Position numbers and translations under genes: made by a program. A stretch of DNA of 64,000 nt from NCBI GenBank assembly GCA_018228685.1, contig CP073691.1:1612001-1676000 (forward strand), given 5' to 3'. The notes under the pieces are model-generated. The model was not told the origin of the DNA, made no database searches, and saw nothing but the letters and a program-made list of their open reading frames with translations. The DNA comes from Clostridiaceae bacterium Marseille-Q4149 (lineage in GTDB: Bacteria > Bacillota > Clostridia > Oscillospirales > Oscillospiraceae). Below, in pieces: positions 7,805 through 16,262 of the stretch (within the stretch, counting starts at the first letter, position 1; the number at the start of each line of letters is the position of its first letter).

Positions 7805-8904
7805 GATTTGTCCACCGTAAATGCGTCCCCCTGCCGGATGGGGGCCAGATATCCGTCCTCAATAGCCGCCTCCGGGAAGGTGGCCATATGGTTCAGCACC
7901 GCGCAGGCCCCCTGCATCACCCGGAACAGCAGCGGGCAGCCGCTGCCCTCGCCCAGCCGCATACCCAGCAGCAGGCACGGCTCCAGCCCCAGCTCCCGGG
8001 CTGCCAGGCGATACCCGATCTCATAGGAGGCGTGGGACAGAAACAGTACATCCCGGACCCGGGGACACAGGCGCACGGCGCACAGGGCCGCCACGATGGA
8101 GATATATCCGTCCACCGCCGCCGCCAGTCCCTCATGGGCGCAGCCCAGAAACAGCCCCGTCATGGCGGCAATGTCCAGGCCGCCCACCGCCGCCAGAACG
8201 GCCACCGGGTCGCCGGGGTCCGGATGATGCAGGGCCAGGGCCTGCCGCAGCACCCGCTTTTTCGTCTCGAAGCCCCGGTCCGTCAGGCCGCCGCCCCGGC
8301 CGGTCACCTCCTCCACGGAGGCCCCGGTCAGCGCCGCCAGCACCGCGGCGGAGGTGGTGGTGTTTCCGATGCCCATTTCCCCCACGCCCACGGCGTCTAT
8401 GCCCTCGGCCTTGGCCTGCCGGGCCAGGTCCAGCCCCACGGCCAGGGCGTCCATAGCCTGCTGCTCCGTCATGGCGGGCTCCACGGCGATATCGCCGGTG
8501 GAAAACCGGACCTTCCGGTCCAGCACCTGGGGGCAGGGCACCGGCGTCCGGATGCCCACGTCCACCACCTGCACGTCGTCGCCGAAATACGCCGCCAATG
8601 CGGACATCCCGGTTTTGTGCCGGGTCATGTTCACCGCCTGCTGCACCGTCACGGACTGGGGGGCGCAGGATACGCCCTCCGCCACCACGCCGTTGTCCGC
8701 CGCCAGCACCGTCACCCGGCACCGCCGGACCTCCGGCCGGGCCGTCCGCAGGACCCCCGCCAGCCGGATGGACATATCCTCCAGCGCCCCCAGACTGCCC
8801 GGGGGCTTGGCCAGCTCCGCCTGCCGCCGCCGGGCGGCGTCCATGGACTCCCGGTCTGCCGGGAGAATGGACTCCATATATGCTGTCAATTCCTGCCTTG
8901 TCAT
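7801..8904 (-). CDS. cobT: Nicotinate-nucleotide-dimethylbenzimidazole phosphoribosyltransferase
   Basis: 367 residues, full length. Conserved segments include AKPPGSLGALEDM near the N-terminus, NTTTSAAVLAAL in the middle, and the catalytic-glutamate motif GMRLGEGSGCPLLF near the C-terminus. It makes alpha-ribazole phosphate or an analogue from a lower-ligand base. The ATG at 8904 gives a standard N-terminus (MTRQELTAYM) and overlaps the TIM-barrel gene stop by 4 bp. Confidence 0.93.
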   Translation of the reverse strand: MTRQELTAYMESILPADRESMDAARRRQAELAKPPGSLGALEDMSIRLAGVLRTARPEVRRCRVTVLAADNGVVAEGVSCAPQSVTVQQAVNMTRHKTGMSALAAYFGDDVQVVDVGIRTPVPCPQVLDRKVRFSTGDIAVEPAMTEQQAMDALAVGLDLARQAKAEGIDAVGVGEMGIGNTTTSAAVLAALTGASVEEVTGRGGGLTDRGFETKKRVLRQALALHHPDPGDPVAVLAAVGGLDIAAMTGLFLGCAHEGLAAAVDGYISIVAALCAVRLCPRVRDVLFLSHASYEIGYRLAARELGLEPCLLLGMRLGEGSGCPLLFRVMQGACAVLNHMATFPEAAIEDGYLAPIRQGDAFTVDKS

Positions 8905-9671
8905 GTGTTCGCTCCATATCCGTGTTCCCGCAGCCACACAAGAGACGGGCCGCAGTCCTGATTTTCCAATGTAAACGTAGCCGCCGGGCACAGCTCCAGG
9001 ATGGTGTCCAGTACCTGCTCTATAGCCAGGGTCCCCTGGCCCAGGGGGTCGTGGAGGTCATCGCGCCCCGCGTTGTTGTGCAGGTGGACGTGCCGAAGCC
9101 ACGGGGCCATGGGGGCCACCCATTCCAGAGGCGGCACCCGGCTGACGAAGGTGTTGGCATGGCCCACGTCCAGGCACAGGCCCAGCCGGGGATCGTCCAC
9201 CTGCCGGGCGATCTCCGCCAGCAGCCGGGGTTCCGGCTCCATGACGTTTTCCAGGGCGATGGTCATATCCTGCGGCAGCTGCCGCAGGAAGTCCTGCCAG
9301 AAGAGCACCGACTGCTCCACATACCACTCCGGGAAGTACACCTGGGGCACGAAGCCCCCGTGGATCACCAGCCGCCGCACTCCCAGGTCTTGGGCCAGGT
9401 CCGCCGCCTGCCGGTAGCGCTTTTCCGTCACCTGCCGCACCAGCGGGTCGATGGCGCAGGGGGCCAGCTCCGCAAAGGGGGCGTGGAACCAGAAGCGCTC
9501 CACTCCGGCCATGTCCCGCCGGACGGCGTCCACGACGGTCCGGTCCTCTAAGTTGGGAGCATAGCAGAACGCCGCGATCTCCAGCCCCAGCCCGTTTTCC
9601 CGGGCCAGCTCTGCTGCCCGGCTGTCAATGCCGGACAGATACAGACGGTCCCACAGGGCTTCCCGTCTCAT
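8901..9671 (-). CDS. TIM-barrel protein, sugar phosphate isomerase/epimerase family
   Basis: 256 residues with the metal-site pattern of AP-endonuclease-2/xylose-isomerase-like barrels: LVIHGGFVP, ALENVMEP, CLDVGHANTF, HVHLHNN and FTLENQD. It precedes cobT with a 4-bp overlap, so it is co-translated with the cobalamin cluster. No step of cobalamin synthesis needs such an enzyme, so its role there is unknown. Start chosen at 9671 with a GGGGGA ribosome site. Confidence 0.8.
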   Translation of the reverse strand: MRREALWDRLYLSGIDSRAAELARENGLGLEIAAFCYAPNLEDRTVVDAVRRDMAGVERFWFHAPFAELAPCAIDPLVRQVTEKRYRQAADLAQDLGVRRLVIHGGFVPQVYFPEWYVEQSVLFWQDFLRQLPQDMTIALENVMEPEPRLLAEIARQVDDPRLGLCLDVGHANTFVSRVPPLEWVAPMAPWLRHVHLHNNAGRDDLHDPLGQGTLAIEQVLDTILELCPAATFTLENQDCGPSLVWLREHGYGANT

Positions 9672-9690
9672 ATGCGCATTTCCCCCCTTA

Positions 9691-10911
9691 TTAAACATGC
9701 AACAGCCGTCCCGCCAGACGGCCGGAGGCCCAGGCCCACTGCAGGTTGAAGCCCCCGCAGTCGCCGTCGATATCCAGCACCTCGCCGCAGGCGTAGAACC
9801 CCGGCACCAGGCGGCTCTCCATGGTTCGGGGGTCAAATTCCCCGGTGCGCAGGCCCCCGGCGGTGACCTGGGCCTGGTCAAAGCCGCAGGTGCCGGTGAC
9901 GGGCAGGGTAAACTCCCGCACCTGGCGGCACAGGGCCTCCAGCTGCCGGTCCGTCAGCTCCGATACCGGCTGCCCGCCGGATATGCCCGCCGCCTTGCAC
10001 AGCATCCGCCCCAGCCGGGGATGGACGCCGCCGGTCAGCAGCGCCCCGGCCTCCTGCCGAGATAGGGCCTGCCGCTGTCGCTCCAGCCAGGCCATGACCT
10101 CCTCCCGGCTCCACCCGGGCAGAAAATCCAGGTGCAGCGTCAGGCCGTCGCCGCCGGTGGCCGCCTGGCGGGACAGGTCGAACACCGCCGGGCCGCTGAC
10201 GCCGTATTCCGTGAACAGCACCTCTCCCTGACCGGCGGTCAACGTCTCACCCTCCCGGGTCAGAGTCAGGGCAGCCTGGGCCTTCACGCCCTTGAGGCCC
10301 CGGGGATAGGTGGGGTCGGTGCACACCTGCACCAGGGAGGGGTACAGCACCGTTCGATGGTGGCCCAGCTGCCGGGCCAGCTGATAGCCGTCCATGCCGC
10401 CGCCCAGCTTGGCCCCGGCGGCTCCACCTGCGGCCAGGATGCACCGCCCGGCCGTGATGACGTCCCCCTCCTCGGTCCGGGCCTGGAACTGCCCGTCCCG
10501 GTGCTTCAGCTGGCGGATGACGCAGCCGGTGCGCACCCGGATGTTCTCCTGCTGCTCCAGGGCGAACCGCAGCACGTCCAGCACCGATGCCGCCGCATTG
10601 CTCAGAGGATACACCCGGCCGCCGGGCTCCGTTACGGTGACCAGGCCCAGCTGCCGGAAGAAGTCCAGGGTCCCCGCCGCCGACAGCTCCGGGTCCTCCA
10701 GGGCGAAGCGGCAGAAGTCCGGCTCCTCCCCGTGATAGCGGTCCGGCAGGGCGTATTCGTTGGTGAGGTTGCAGCGGCCGTTGCCGGTGGACAGCAGCTT
10801 CCGGCCCACCCGGGCCTGCCGCTCCGCCAGCACCACCTGATGGCCCTGCCGGGCCGCCGTCAGGGCTGCCGCCATCCCCGACGCGCCGCCGCCGATGATG
10901 AGCACGTTCAT
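9691..10911 (-). CDS. FAD-dependent oxidoreductase, HI0933/BaiN-like
   Basis: 406 residues. An N-terminal dinucleotide fold (LIIGGGASGMAAALTAARQG) and the family signature GRKLLSTGNGRCNLTN are followed by a C-terminal FAD motif ending around residue 400 (GDCGGFNLQWAWASG). The family includes BaiN and proteins of unknown substrate. It overlaps ruvX by 4 bp and precedes the cobalamin genes by 19 bp, so it is probably in the same transcript. Confidence 0.88.
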   Translation of the reverse strand: MNVLIIGGGASGMAAALTAARQGHQVVLAERQARVGRKLLSTGNGRCNLTNEYALPDRYHGEEPDFCRFALEDPELSAAGTLDFFRQLGLVTVTEPGGRVYPLSNAAASVLDVLRFALEQQENIRVRTGCVIRQLKHRDGQFQARTEEGDVITAGRCILAAGGAAGAKLGGGMDGYQLARQLGHHRTVLYPSLVQVCTDPTYPRGLKGVKAQAALTLTREGETLTAGQGEVLFTEYGVSGPAVFDLSRQAATGGDGLTLHLDFLPGWSREEVMAWLERQRQALSRQEAGALLTGGVHPRLGRMLCKAAGISGGQPVSELTDRQLEALCRQVREFTLPVTGTCGFDQAQVTAGGLRTGEFDPRTMESRLVPGFYACGEVLDIDGDCGGFNLQWAWASGRLAGRLLHV

Positions 10912-11333
10912 CTCTCCGCCTCCAGCCGCTTCCGGGTCAGATACCCCTCCAGCATCAGGGCCGCCGCCACGGCGTCCACGGTTTTCTTCCGCTTTTTGGC
11001 GTTCTGGCCGTTATTGAACAGGATGTTGTGGGCGTCGATGGTGGTGCGCCGCTCGTCCCAAAGGGTCAGCGGCAGGCCCGTCAGCTCCTTCAAGGTCTCG
11101 CCGAAGGCGGCGGCCTTCTCCGCCCGGGGCCCCAGGGTGCCGTCCATGTTCTTGGGATAGCCCAGCACCAGCTCCCTGACCCCGTGCTGGGGGATGAGGG
11201 CGGCGATCTCCTGGGCCACCACCTCCGGCCGGCGGCTGTTGATGACCGTGGAAAACCCGGCCAGCGTGCCGGTGGCGTCGGATATGGCAATGCCGGTGTG
11301 GGCGTCGCCGTAGTCTATGGCCATGATCTTCAT
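10908..11333 (-). CDS. ruvX: Putative pre-16S rRNA nuclease / Holliday-junction resolvase, YqgF family
   Basis: 141 residues of RNase H fold: MAIDYGDAHTGIAISD carries the first acidic residue, LGYPKNMDGT the family motif, and LWDERRTT a further catalytic acid. Homologues mature the 16S rRNA 5' end. In many Firmicutes this gene neighbours ireB; here ireB lies 37 kb away. It is first in the transcript leading to the cobalamin genes. Confidence 0.93.
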   Translation of the reverse strand: MKIMAIDYGDAHTGIAISDATGTLAGFSTVINSRRPEVVAQEIAALIPQHGVRELVLGYPKNMDGTLGPRAEKAAAFGETLKELTGLPLTLWDERRTTIDAHNILFNNGQNAKKRKKTVDAVAAALMLEGYLTRKRLEAER

Positions 11334-11366
11334 GGGAAGTACCTCGCTTTTTTGTCATTCCCCTCT

Positions 11367-11395
11367 ATCATACACGATTTTTCCCTGGCCTGCAA
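11367..11395 (-). promoter_or_regulatory. Promoter of the ruvX-cobalamin operon
   Basis: Minus strand TTGCAG (11390-11395), 17-base spacer, TATGAT (11367-11372). No cobalamin riboswitch is visible between it and ruvX. Confidence 0.7.
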
Positions 11396-11402
11396 CAAAA
11401 TA

Positions 11403-11463
11403 AAGACGGTCCAAAAAGGGCAAAGCCCTTTTTGGACCGTCTTGTCAAAAATCTTTTTTGACA
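11403..11463. terminator. Terminator hairpin plus fragment of the 165-bp repeat
   Basis: A perfect 19-bp stem with a 3-base loop (11403-11443) lies beyond the histidine kinase gene and is followed on the minus strand by a T-rich tract. Next to it, GTCAAAAA/TTTTTTGAC (11444-11463) is the first hairpin of the dispersed 165-bp repeat seen elsewhere in the window, here without the rest. Confidence 0.75.
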
Positions 11464-11473
11464 AGCTGCGTTT

Positions 11474-12979
11474 TTATTCCTCCGCCCCGGCGGCGGGCAG
11501 GGTCAGCGTCACCTTGAACAGGTCCCCGTCGATGGTCAGGCGGAAGCCGCCTCCCTGCAGGGACATGAGGCTGGTGGCGATGGACAGGCCCAGGCCGCTG
11601 CCCTCGGTGGAGCGGGAGCTGTCCCCCCGGACGAAGCGCTCCGTCAGCTCGTCGGCGGAGATGTTCAGGGGATAGCGGGAGATGTTCTTCACCACCATCC
11701 GGGCGGTGTCCCCCTCCCTCTCGGTGGTGAGATACACCCTTGTCCCGGGCATGGCATATTTGCAGATGTTGCTCATCAGGTTGTCCAGCACCCGCCACAG
11801 AAGCCGCCCGTCGGCCATGGCCGCGGCTCCCGGCTCACACAGCGACAGCACCGGCTCCAGCACCTGCTTTTCCAGTCTCTGCTGATACTCGCCGCACACC
11901 TGGCTCAACAGCACGTTCAGGTCCGTGGGGGCCAGGGACACCGGGATGTTCCCGGTGGACGCCTTGGAGGCCTCTACCAGGTCCTCTGTCAGCTTCCGCA
12001 GCCGCTGGGACTGCCGGTCCAGCACCTCCAGGTATTCCCTTGCGCTGTCGGAGGGCATCTCCTCCTTTTTCAGCAGGTCCACATAGTTGACGATGGAGGT
12101 CAGGGGCGTTTTGATGTCGTGGGACACGTTGGTGATCAGCTGGGTTTTCAGCCGCTCGGACTTCATCTTCTCCTCCACCGCCTGCTGGATGCCCTGCTGC
12201 ACGGAGTTCAGGTTGGCCGCATGGCGCTTCAGCTCCGGCAGCGCCCCCCGGCTCAGGGTGATGGGATGGGAGAAGTCCCCCTTGGCCAGGTTTTCGCCCC
12301 CCTGCTGCAGCTTCCGCAGGGCCAGCACCTGCCACATGGCCGCCCCCAGAATCAGGATATGCAGCGCCAGATACACCGCCAGCTCTGCCTCGTTGAGATC
12401 ATACGCAAGCATCAGCAGCTCCGCCGCCATAAGGGCGACGAGCACCGCGGCGGTTTTCCAGGTAAGGGGCAGGCTCAGCACCAGCACCCGCAGGTGCCGC
12501 CAGGCCCAGACCGCCCCCCGGCTCAGCAGCCGCAGCAGCCGCAGCACCACCAGGTCCGCCAGCACCATGCCGGCCTTGCACCGGGCCGTGAACGCCAGGA
12601 TGAACAGGTACGCCAGGGCCACGAACACGACCTCCCCCAGGACGGACGAGGGGTAATACGAAGCATTCTCATAGATCAGCCACTCACCGGCCAGGGCCAG
12701 CACAAACACGTCCAGGGGGATCCGGTCCAGCCAGGTCAGGTGGACGCCCTCATGGCCCGGCCAATGCCCCGCCGCCGACAGAGAGAACAGCAGCGACCCC
12801 ACGGCCACCACCGCACACAGGACCGTCACCACCCACAGCCGCACCGGGTGGGGATTCCAGACATCGTAAAAATATACCATTATCAGCTCACTGACGCCGT
12901 TTACGGCGGCAACTCCGGCCAGAGGCGTCAGCAGGAAGGCCAGGGCCTTGGCCCATATGGCGCTCAGGAGCTTTTTCAC
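11474..12979 (-). CDS. Membrane sensor histidine kinase
   Basis: 501 residues. Five or six membrane helices fill residues 1-215, then a short linker, the phosphoacceptor box NVSHDIKTPLTSIVNY (His near residue 287), N box NLMSNICKYAMPG and G box GSGLGLSIATSLM. There is no large extracellular sensor domain, so the signal may be sensed in the membrane. It overlaps the response regulator gene by 4 bp. Signal unknown. Confidence 0.92.
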   Translation of the reverse strand: MKKLLSAIWAKALAFLLTPLAGVAAVNGVSELIMVYFYDVWNPHPVRLWVVTVLCAVVAVGSLLFSLSAAGHWPGHEGVHLTWLDRIPLDVFVLALAGEWLIYENASYYPSSVLGEVVFVALAYLFILAFTARCKAGMVLADLVVLRLLRLLSRGAVWAWRHLRVLVLSLPLTWKTAAVLVALMAAELLMLAYDLNEAELAVYLALHILILGAAMWQVLALRKLQQGGENLAKGDFSHPITLSRGALPELKRHAANLNSVQQGIQQAVEEKMKSERLKTQLITNVSHDIKTPLTSIVNYVDLLKKEEMPSDSAREYLEVLDRQSQRLRKLTEDLVEASKASTGNIPVSLAPTDLNVLLSQVCGEYQQRLEKQVLEPVLSLCEPGAAAMADGRLLWRVLDNLMSNICKYAMPGTRVYLTTEREGDTARMVVKNISRYPLNISADELTERFVRGDSSRSTEGSGLGLSIATSLMSLQGGGFRLTIDGDLFKVTLTLPAAGAEE

Positions 12980-13668
12980 TGTGCCGTCCCCTCCATTTTA
13001 TACCCCTTTCCCCAGACCACCTTCAGATACCGGGGCTCGGCGGGGTTAATCTCGATCTTCTCCCGGATGTGCCGCACATGGACGGCCACGGGATTGTCCG
13101 CCGCCGGGTCCTCGTGCCACACCCGGCGATAGATCTCGTGGGGCGAGAACACCTTTCCCGGATGCTGCATCAGAAGCCGCAGAATGTCGTATTCCAGAGG
13201 CGTCAGGTTCACGGTGTCCCCGTCCACGGTGACGGTTTTGGCGTTGTCGTCCAGGCTGACCCCGCCGATGGTCACGGCGGAGGGGGCCGTGTGGCCGCCG
13301 CCCAGGGTCATATACCGCCGCAGCTGGGACCGGACCCGGGCCAGCAGCTCCACGGGGTTGAAGGGCTTGGTCACATAGTCGTCGGCCCCCATGTTCAGTC
13401 CCAGCACCTTGTCCGTATCCTCGGACTTGGCCGTCAGCAGGATCACCGGCAGGTTGTGGCTCTGCCGCAGGCGGGTCATGGCGGTGATGCCGTCCATCCC
13501 CGGCATCATCACGTCCAGCAGGATCAGGTGCACCTCCTCCCGGTCCAGCAGCCGCAGGGCCTGATAGCCGTCGTAGGCCGTCAGCACCCGGTAGCCCTCG
13601 GCGGACAGATAGATGTTCAGGGCCGACACGATGTCCTTTTCATCGTCGCAGACCAGGATGGTGTACAT
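12976..13668 (-). CDS. OmpR-family response regulator
   Basis: 230 residues. The receiver domain (1-120) has the acidic pocket at D8-D9, phosphoacceptor D52 in LILLDVMMPGMDG and the switch Lys in YVTKPFNPVEL. A winged-helix DNA-binding domain (about 135-230) ends VVWGKGYKME. It is partnered with the overlapping kinase and follows the glycosyltransferase after 47 bp, suggesting control of envelope polysaccharide. Confidence 0.94.
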   Translation of the reverse strand: MYTILVCDDEKDIVSALNIYLSAEGYRVLTAYDGYQALRLLDREEVHLILLDVMMPGMDGITAMTRLRQSHNLPVILLTAKSEDTDKVLGLNMGADDYVTKPFNPVELLARVRSQLRRYMTLGGGHTAPSAVTIGGVSLDDNAKTVTVDGDTVNLTPLEYDILRLLMQHPGKVFSPHEIYRRVWHEDPAADNPVAVHVRHIREKIEINPAEPRYLKVVWGKGYKMEGTAQ

Positions 13669-13715
13669 GGTGATCGCCTCTCATTTCTCGGATTGCACCG
13701 GCGGCAGACTGCCGG

Positions 13716-14978
13716 TCAGAAGGGCAGCAGCTCCTCCCGGCCCCGGCCCCGCAGGGACGCGGCGCTGACCCGGTGCTCGATGGGCTTCCACTCCCCCTTG
13801 CTGAACAGCGCCGCAAAGGAGATGGGAATATAAGTAAACATAAACAGCGGGAAGGTGAAGGCGTACAGGGCCTTCTTCACCGCCTTGGTATGGATGCGCT
13901 TCCACTCGGTAACGGTGGTGATGGCCCCCAGCACAAACAGGGTCAGATACATATTCAGCAGCATCTGCCCCACGGACCACAGGGCGATGGTCAGGTCCTC
14001 CCCGTGGACGGCCCCCAGAATGGCCGCCGTCACGTTGCAGACGATGGCCGTGGCCGACAGGACGAAGGCCGGCATAATGGCCGCCGCCATGTCGTAGCAG
14101 GAGAAGCTCCCCCCGGCCGCGCCCCGCAGCAGCTTGGCGCCGTAGCCCCGGAATACCTGCAAATACCCCTTGGACCACCGCAGCCGCTGGTTCCAGGACT
14201 GGCGGAAGGTGGTGGGCTGCTCGTCATACAGCACCGCCTCGGGGCAGAAGGCGATCTTCCGGCCCCGGGTCACCTGGTCCACGGAGAACTGGATATCCTC
14301 CGTCAGCAGGTGGAAGGGCCAGGGGCCCGTCTCCTCCAGCACCCGGCGGCTGAACAGGAAGCCGGTGCCGGACACGGCGCAGCTGGTGCCCAGCAGGAAC
14401 CGGGCGTGGTTGAGATACCGGCTCTCCCGCAGGAACCACAGGGCATAACCGGCGCTGATCCAGTTGTCGCCGTAGTTCTTGCTGTTGCGGAAGCTGGTGA
14501 CGATGTCATGGCCGTCGGAAAACGTCCGGTTCATGGCCTCCACATAGTTGGGAGCCAAAATATTGTCCGCGTCAAACACGAAGTATCCGTCAAATCCTTG
14601 GGGATAGTCCTGCTCCAGGTGCTCCAGCAGCTCCTGCAGGGCGTAGCCCTTGCCCACCTGCACCTGGTTGAACCGCTCATACACGTTGGCCCCGGCCACC
14701 CGGGCCACCATGGCCGTGTCGTCGGTGCAGTTGTCCGCCAGGACGAAAATGGACAGCAGGCTCTGCGAATACGTCTGCCCCCGAAGGCTGGCGATCAGGT
14801 CGCCGATGACCCGCTGCTCGTTCCGGGCACAGATCAGAACGGCGTACCGGTTGTCCTTGGCCGGGCCGTGGGGCCGGGCCTTCCGCAGCCAGGGCACCGG
14901 GATATACAGGAACTGATAGGTATAGCAGACGAAGAAAATAACCGCTATGACAAAATTGATGGTTTTTAACGTTTCCAT
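13716..14978 (-). CDS. Membrane glycosyltransferase, family 2, processive type
   Basis: 420 residues: an N-terminal membrane helix, a GT-A domain with DAD (FVFDADN), TED (LLTEDIQF) and the QRLRW motif of processive enzymes, and three or four C-terminal helices. It resembles hyaluronan/cellulose-synthase-like and BcsA-like transferases. It probably makes or exports a beta-linked polysaccharide; product unknown. It is first in an operon with the two-component system. Confidence 0.87.
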   Translation of the reverse strand: METLKTINFVIAVIFFVCYTYQFLYIPVPWLRKARPHGPAKDNRYAVLICARNEQRVIGDLIASLRGQTYSQSLLSIFVLADNCTDDTAMVARVAGANVYERFNQVQVGKGYALQELLEHLEQDYPQGFDGYFVFDADNILAPNYVEAMNRTFSDGHDIVTSFRNSKNYGDNWISAGYALWFLRESRYLNHARFLLGTSCAVSGTGFLFSRRVLEETGPWPFHLLTEDIQFSVDQVTRGRKIAFCPEAVLYDEQPTTFRQSWNQRLRWSKGYLQVFRGYGAKLLRGAAGGSFSCYDMAAAIMPAFVLSATAIVCNVTAAILGAVHGEDLTIALWSVGQMLLNMYLTLFVLGAITTVTEWKRIHTKAVKKALYAFTFPLFMFTYIPISFAALFSKGEWKPIEHRVSAASLRGRGREELLPF

Positions 14979-15037
14979 AGGCGCTTTCCTTTCTCTGTGC
15001 GTACAGCGTCAAGTGTATCAAGATAATTGATATACCA

Positions 15038-15066
15038 AGTGTACTACATCTCCTCCGTTCTGTCAA
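15038..15066 (-). promoter_or_regulatory. Promoter of the glycosyltransferase/two-component operon
   Basis: Minus strand TTGACA (15061-15066), 17-base spacer, TACACT (15038-15043). Directly beside it the sequence TCAAGTGTA occurs at 15009 and, as CCAAGTGTA, at 15035, spaced 26 bp apart, a possible activator or response-regulator site in the early transcribed region. Confidence 0.72.
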
Positions 15067-15270
15067 GTGCGGAACGGAGGACGGCTGGATATGAGATGCG
15101 GCTCATCTATCCCGGTTTATGACGTCCAGTATAAAGAAAAACACTTAAAGAAACAAGGGGGGAACCTTTAAGATTCCTTAAAGATGGTATAACAGTTTTG
15201 TCACCCGGCCGTCACAGTCCGATTTTTCGGACAGCGACCCTGGTATACTGAGGGCACAGTGAAAGAAATT
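15067..15270 (+). promoter_or_regulatory. Intergenic control region with extended -10 promoter
   Basis: Gene-free stretch between divergent units. It contains a TGG-TATACT extended -10 (15241-15249) facing the small gene at 15459, preceded by an inverted repeat GTCCGA/TCGGAC (15218-15233) and two CTTTAAG/CTTAAAG blocks near 15165-15185. The -35 is poor, so an activator is plausible. No coding sequence seen. Confidence 0.45.
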
Positions 15271-15435
15271 GAGTCTGTCGAAAAACTCAGAAATCTTCCG
15301 TCATCGGAAAGGAAGATCGTTACGAAAGAAACCCATCAGGGGTGTCTTTCGTTTGCAATCACAGGTTTTTCGGAACTTTTAAGTTCTGAAAAACCGCACA
15401 CAGATTGTCAAAAAAGTCTTTTTTGACAATCTGTG
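15271..15435 (-). repeat. 165-bp dispersed hairpin repeat, copy 1 (inverted)
   Basis: Same sequence as copies at 32424-32587 and 42385-42546 but in the opposite orientation, with a handful of substitutions. It holds four hairpins: CTTGTCAAAAAA-type stem, GGTTTTTC...GAAAAACC, CGAAAGA...TCTTTCG and a TTCCG/CGGAA stem. Its ends are imperfect inverted repeats (CTTGTCAAAAA and CTGTCGAAAAA). It lies in the leader of the 15459 gene. No coding capacity. Confidence 0.88.
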
Positions 15436-15458
15436 AAATCCCACCGGGAGGTTACGTT

Positions 15459-15680
15459 ATGAACAAGTTTTACGATTATCTGATGCCCGATATGTCCCTG
15501 CCCGCCATCGGGGCGCTGGTGCGGTATATCCGCCGGTTCACGGCGGCCATGGGCGGCGACATCCCCGTGGAGGGCCGGATGGGGCGCTACGGCTTCTGCG
15601 CCGCCGGAGACAGCCAGCAGGTCCGGGTATACTGGGTGCAGGTGGGCCGCCAGCGGATCCCCGTGGACGCGGTGATCTGA
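15459..15680 (+). CDS. Small hypothetical protein
   Basis: 73 residues starting MNKFYDYLMPDMSLPAIGAL, with a GGGAGG ribosome site. Not recognised. No membrane helix or cysteine motif; the C-terminal half (VRVYWVQVGRQRIPVDAVI) reads like a small beta-rich fold. It sits alone between the 165-bp repeat and a hairpin array. Confidence 0.6.
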   Translation: MNKFYDYLMPDMSLPAIGALVRYIRRFTAAMGGDIPVEGRMGRYGFCAAGDSQQVRVYWVQVGRQRIPVDAVI

Positions 15681-15684
15681 TACT

Positions 15685-15855
15685 GATTCTTGATTAAAAA
15701 TTTAATCAAGAATCCCGTGCGCCGGGCGCACGCACAGCGTGTGAAAACACGCTGTGACGTCCCATACAAAACCTGACGCACCTTCGGTGCTATAAAAAGC
15801 TTTTCAAGCTTTTTAACAGGTTTTGGTATGAGGCATAGGACGCGCCGGGCGGCGC
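15685..15855. repeat. Hairpin array upstream of the ymxH-like gene
   Basis: Successive inverted repeats: GATTCTTGATTAAA/TTTAATCAAGAATC, GTGCGCC/GGCGCAC, CACAGCGTGT/ACACGCTGTG, a long outer pair CATACAAAACCTG/CAGGTTTTGGTATG enclosing GCACC/GGTGC and AAAAAGCTT/AAGCTTTTT, then GCGCC/GGCGC. No open reading frame. Same architecture as the other arrays here, with different sequence. Confidence 0.75.
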
Positions 15856-15880
15856 ATAGGCTGGGTCTGAGGTGGGGACG

Positions 15881-16156
15881 ATGATGTGCCGATTTTCACA
15901 GCTGCGCCGCAAGGAGGTCATCAACATCTGCGACGGCAGCCGCCTGGGCTGCGTGGGGGACCTGGAGCTATGCATCCCGGAGGGCACCGTCAAGGCCCTG
16001 ATCGTCTTTGGCCCCTGCCGGTTCTTCGGCCTGTTCGGCCGGGGGGAGGACTACTACATCCCCTGGGACTGCGTCCAGCGATTCGGTGAGGATATCATCC
16101 TCATCGACAAGCCCTTCCAGCGCCGGGAGGGGGAAAAGAAAAAGCGGCGCTGGTAA
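15881..16156 (+). CDS. YlmC/YmxH-family sporulation protein (PRC-barrel)
   Basis: 91 residues. The core MCRFSQLRRKEVINICDGSR and LGCVGDLEL is characteristic of the YlmC/YmxH family, a small beta-barrel domain expressed during sporulation in Firmicutes. A basic tail ends the protein. Two adjacent ATGs (15881, 15884) follow a GAGGTGGGG ribosome site. It supports a spore-forming host; molecular function unknown. Confidence 0.83.
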   Translation: MMCRFSQLRRKEVINICDGSRLGCVGDLELCIPEGTVKALIVFGPCRFFGLFGRGEDYYIPWDCVQRFGEDIILIDKPFQRREGEKKKRRW

Positions 16157-16159
16157 AAA

Positions 16160-16197
16160 AAAGCGGCTGTGCCCCAGATGGCACAGCCGTCTTTTTC
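16160..16197 (+). terminator. Terminator after the ymxH-like gene
   Basis: CGGCTGTGCC/GGCACAGCCG stem with a 6-base loop, flanked by an A-tract and TCTTTTT, directly after the stop codon. Confidence 0.9.
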
Positions 16198-16198
16198 A

Positions 16199-16262
16199 GT
16201 TTGTCAAAAGAGCCTCGCTGAGTTTGCCGCCCGCAGGCGGCAAGCCCTTTTTGATAAAGCTC
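16199..16262. repeat. Short hairpin remnant between convergent genes
   Basis: TTTGTCAAAAGAG at one end and CTTTTTGATAAAGC at the other flank a TTGCCGCC/GGCGGCAA hairpin. The outer sequence resembles the GTCAAAAA hairpin of the other arrays, in degraded form. Confidence 0.45.

Noticed and set aside
5635..11395. Cobalamin riboswitch controlling the cob cluster
   Set aside because: The leader between the promoter at 11367-11395 and ruvX is about 30 bases, and no B12-box-like sequence was seen within the cluster gaps.
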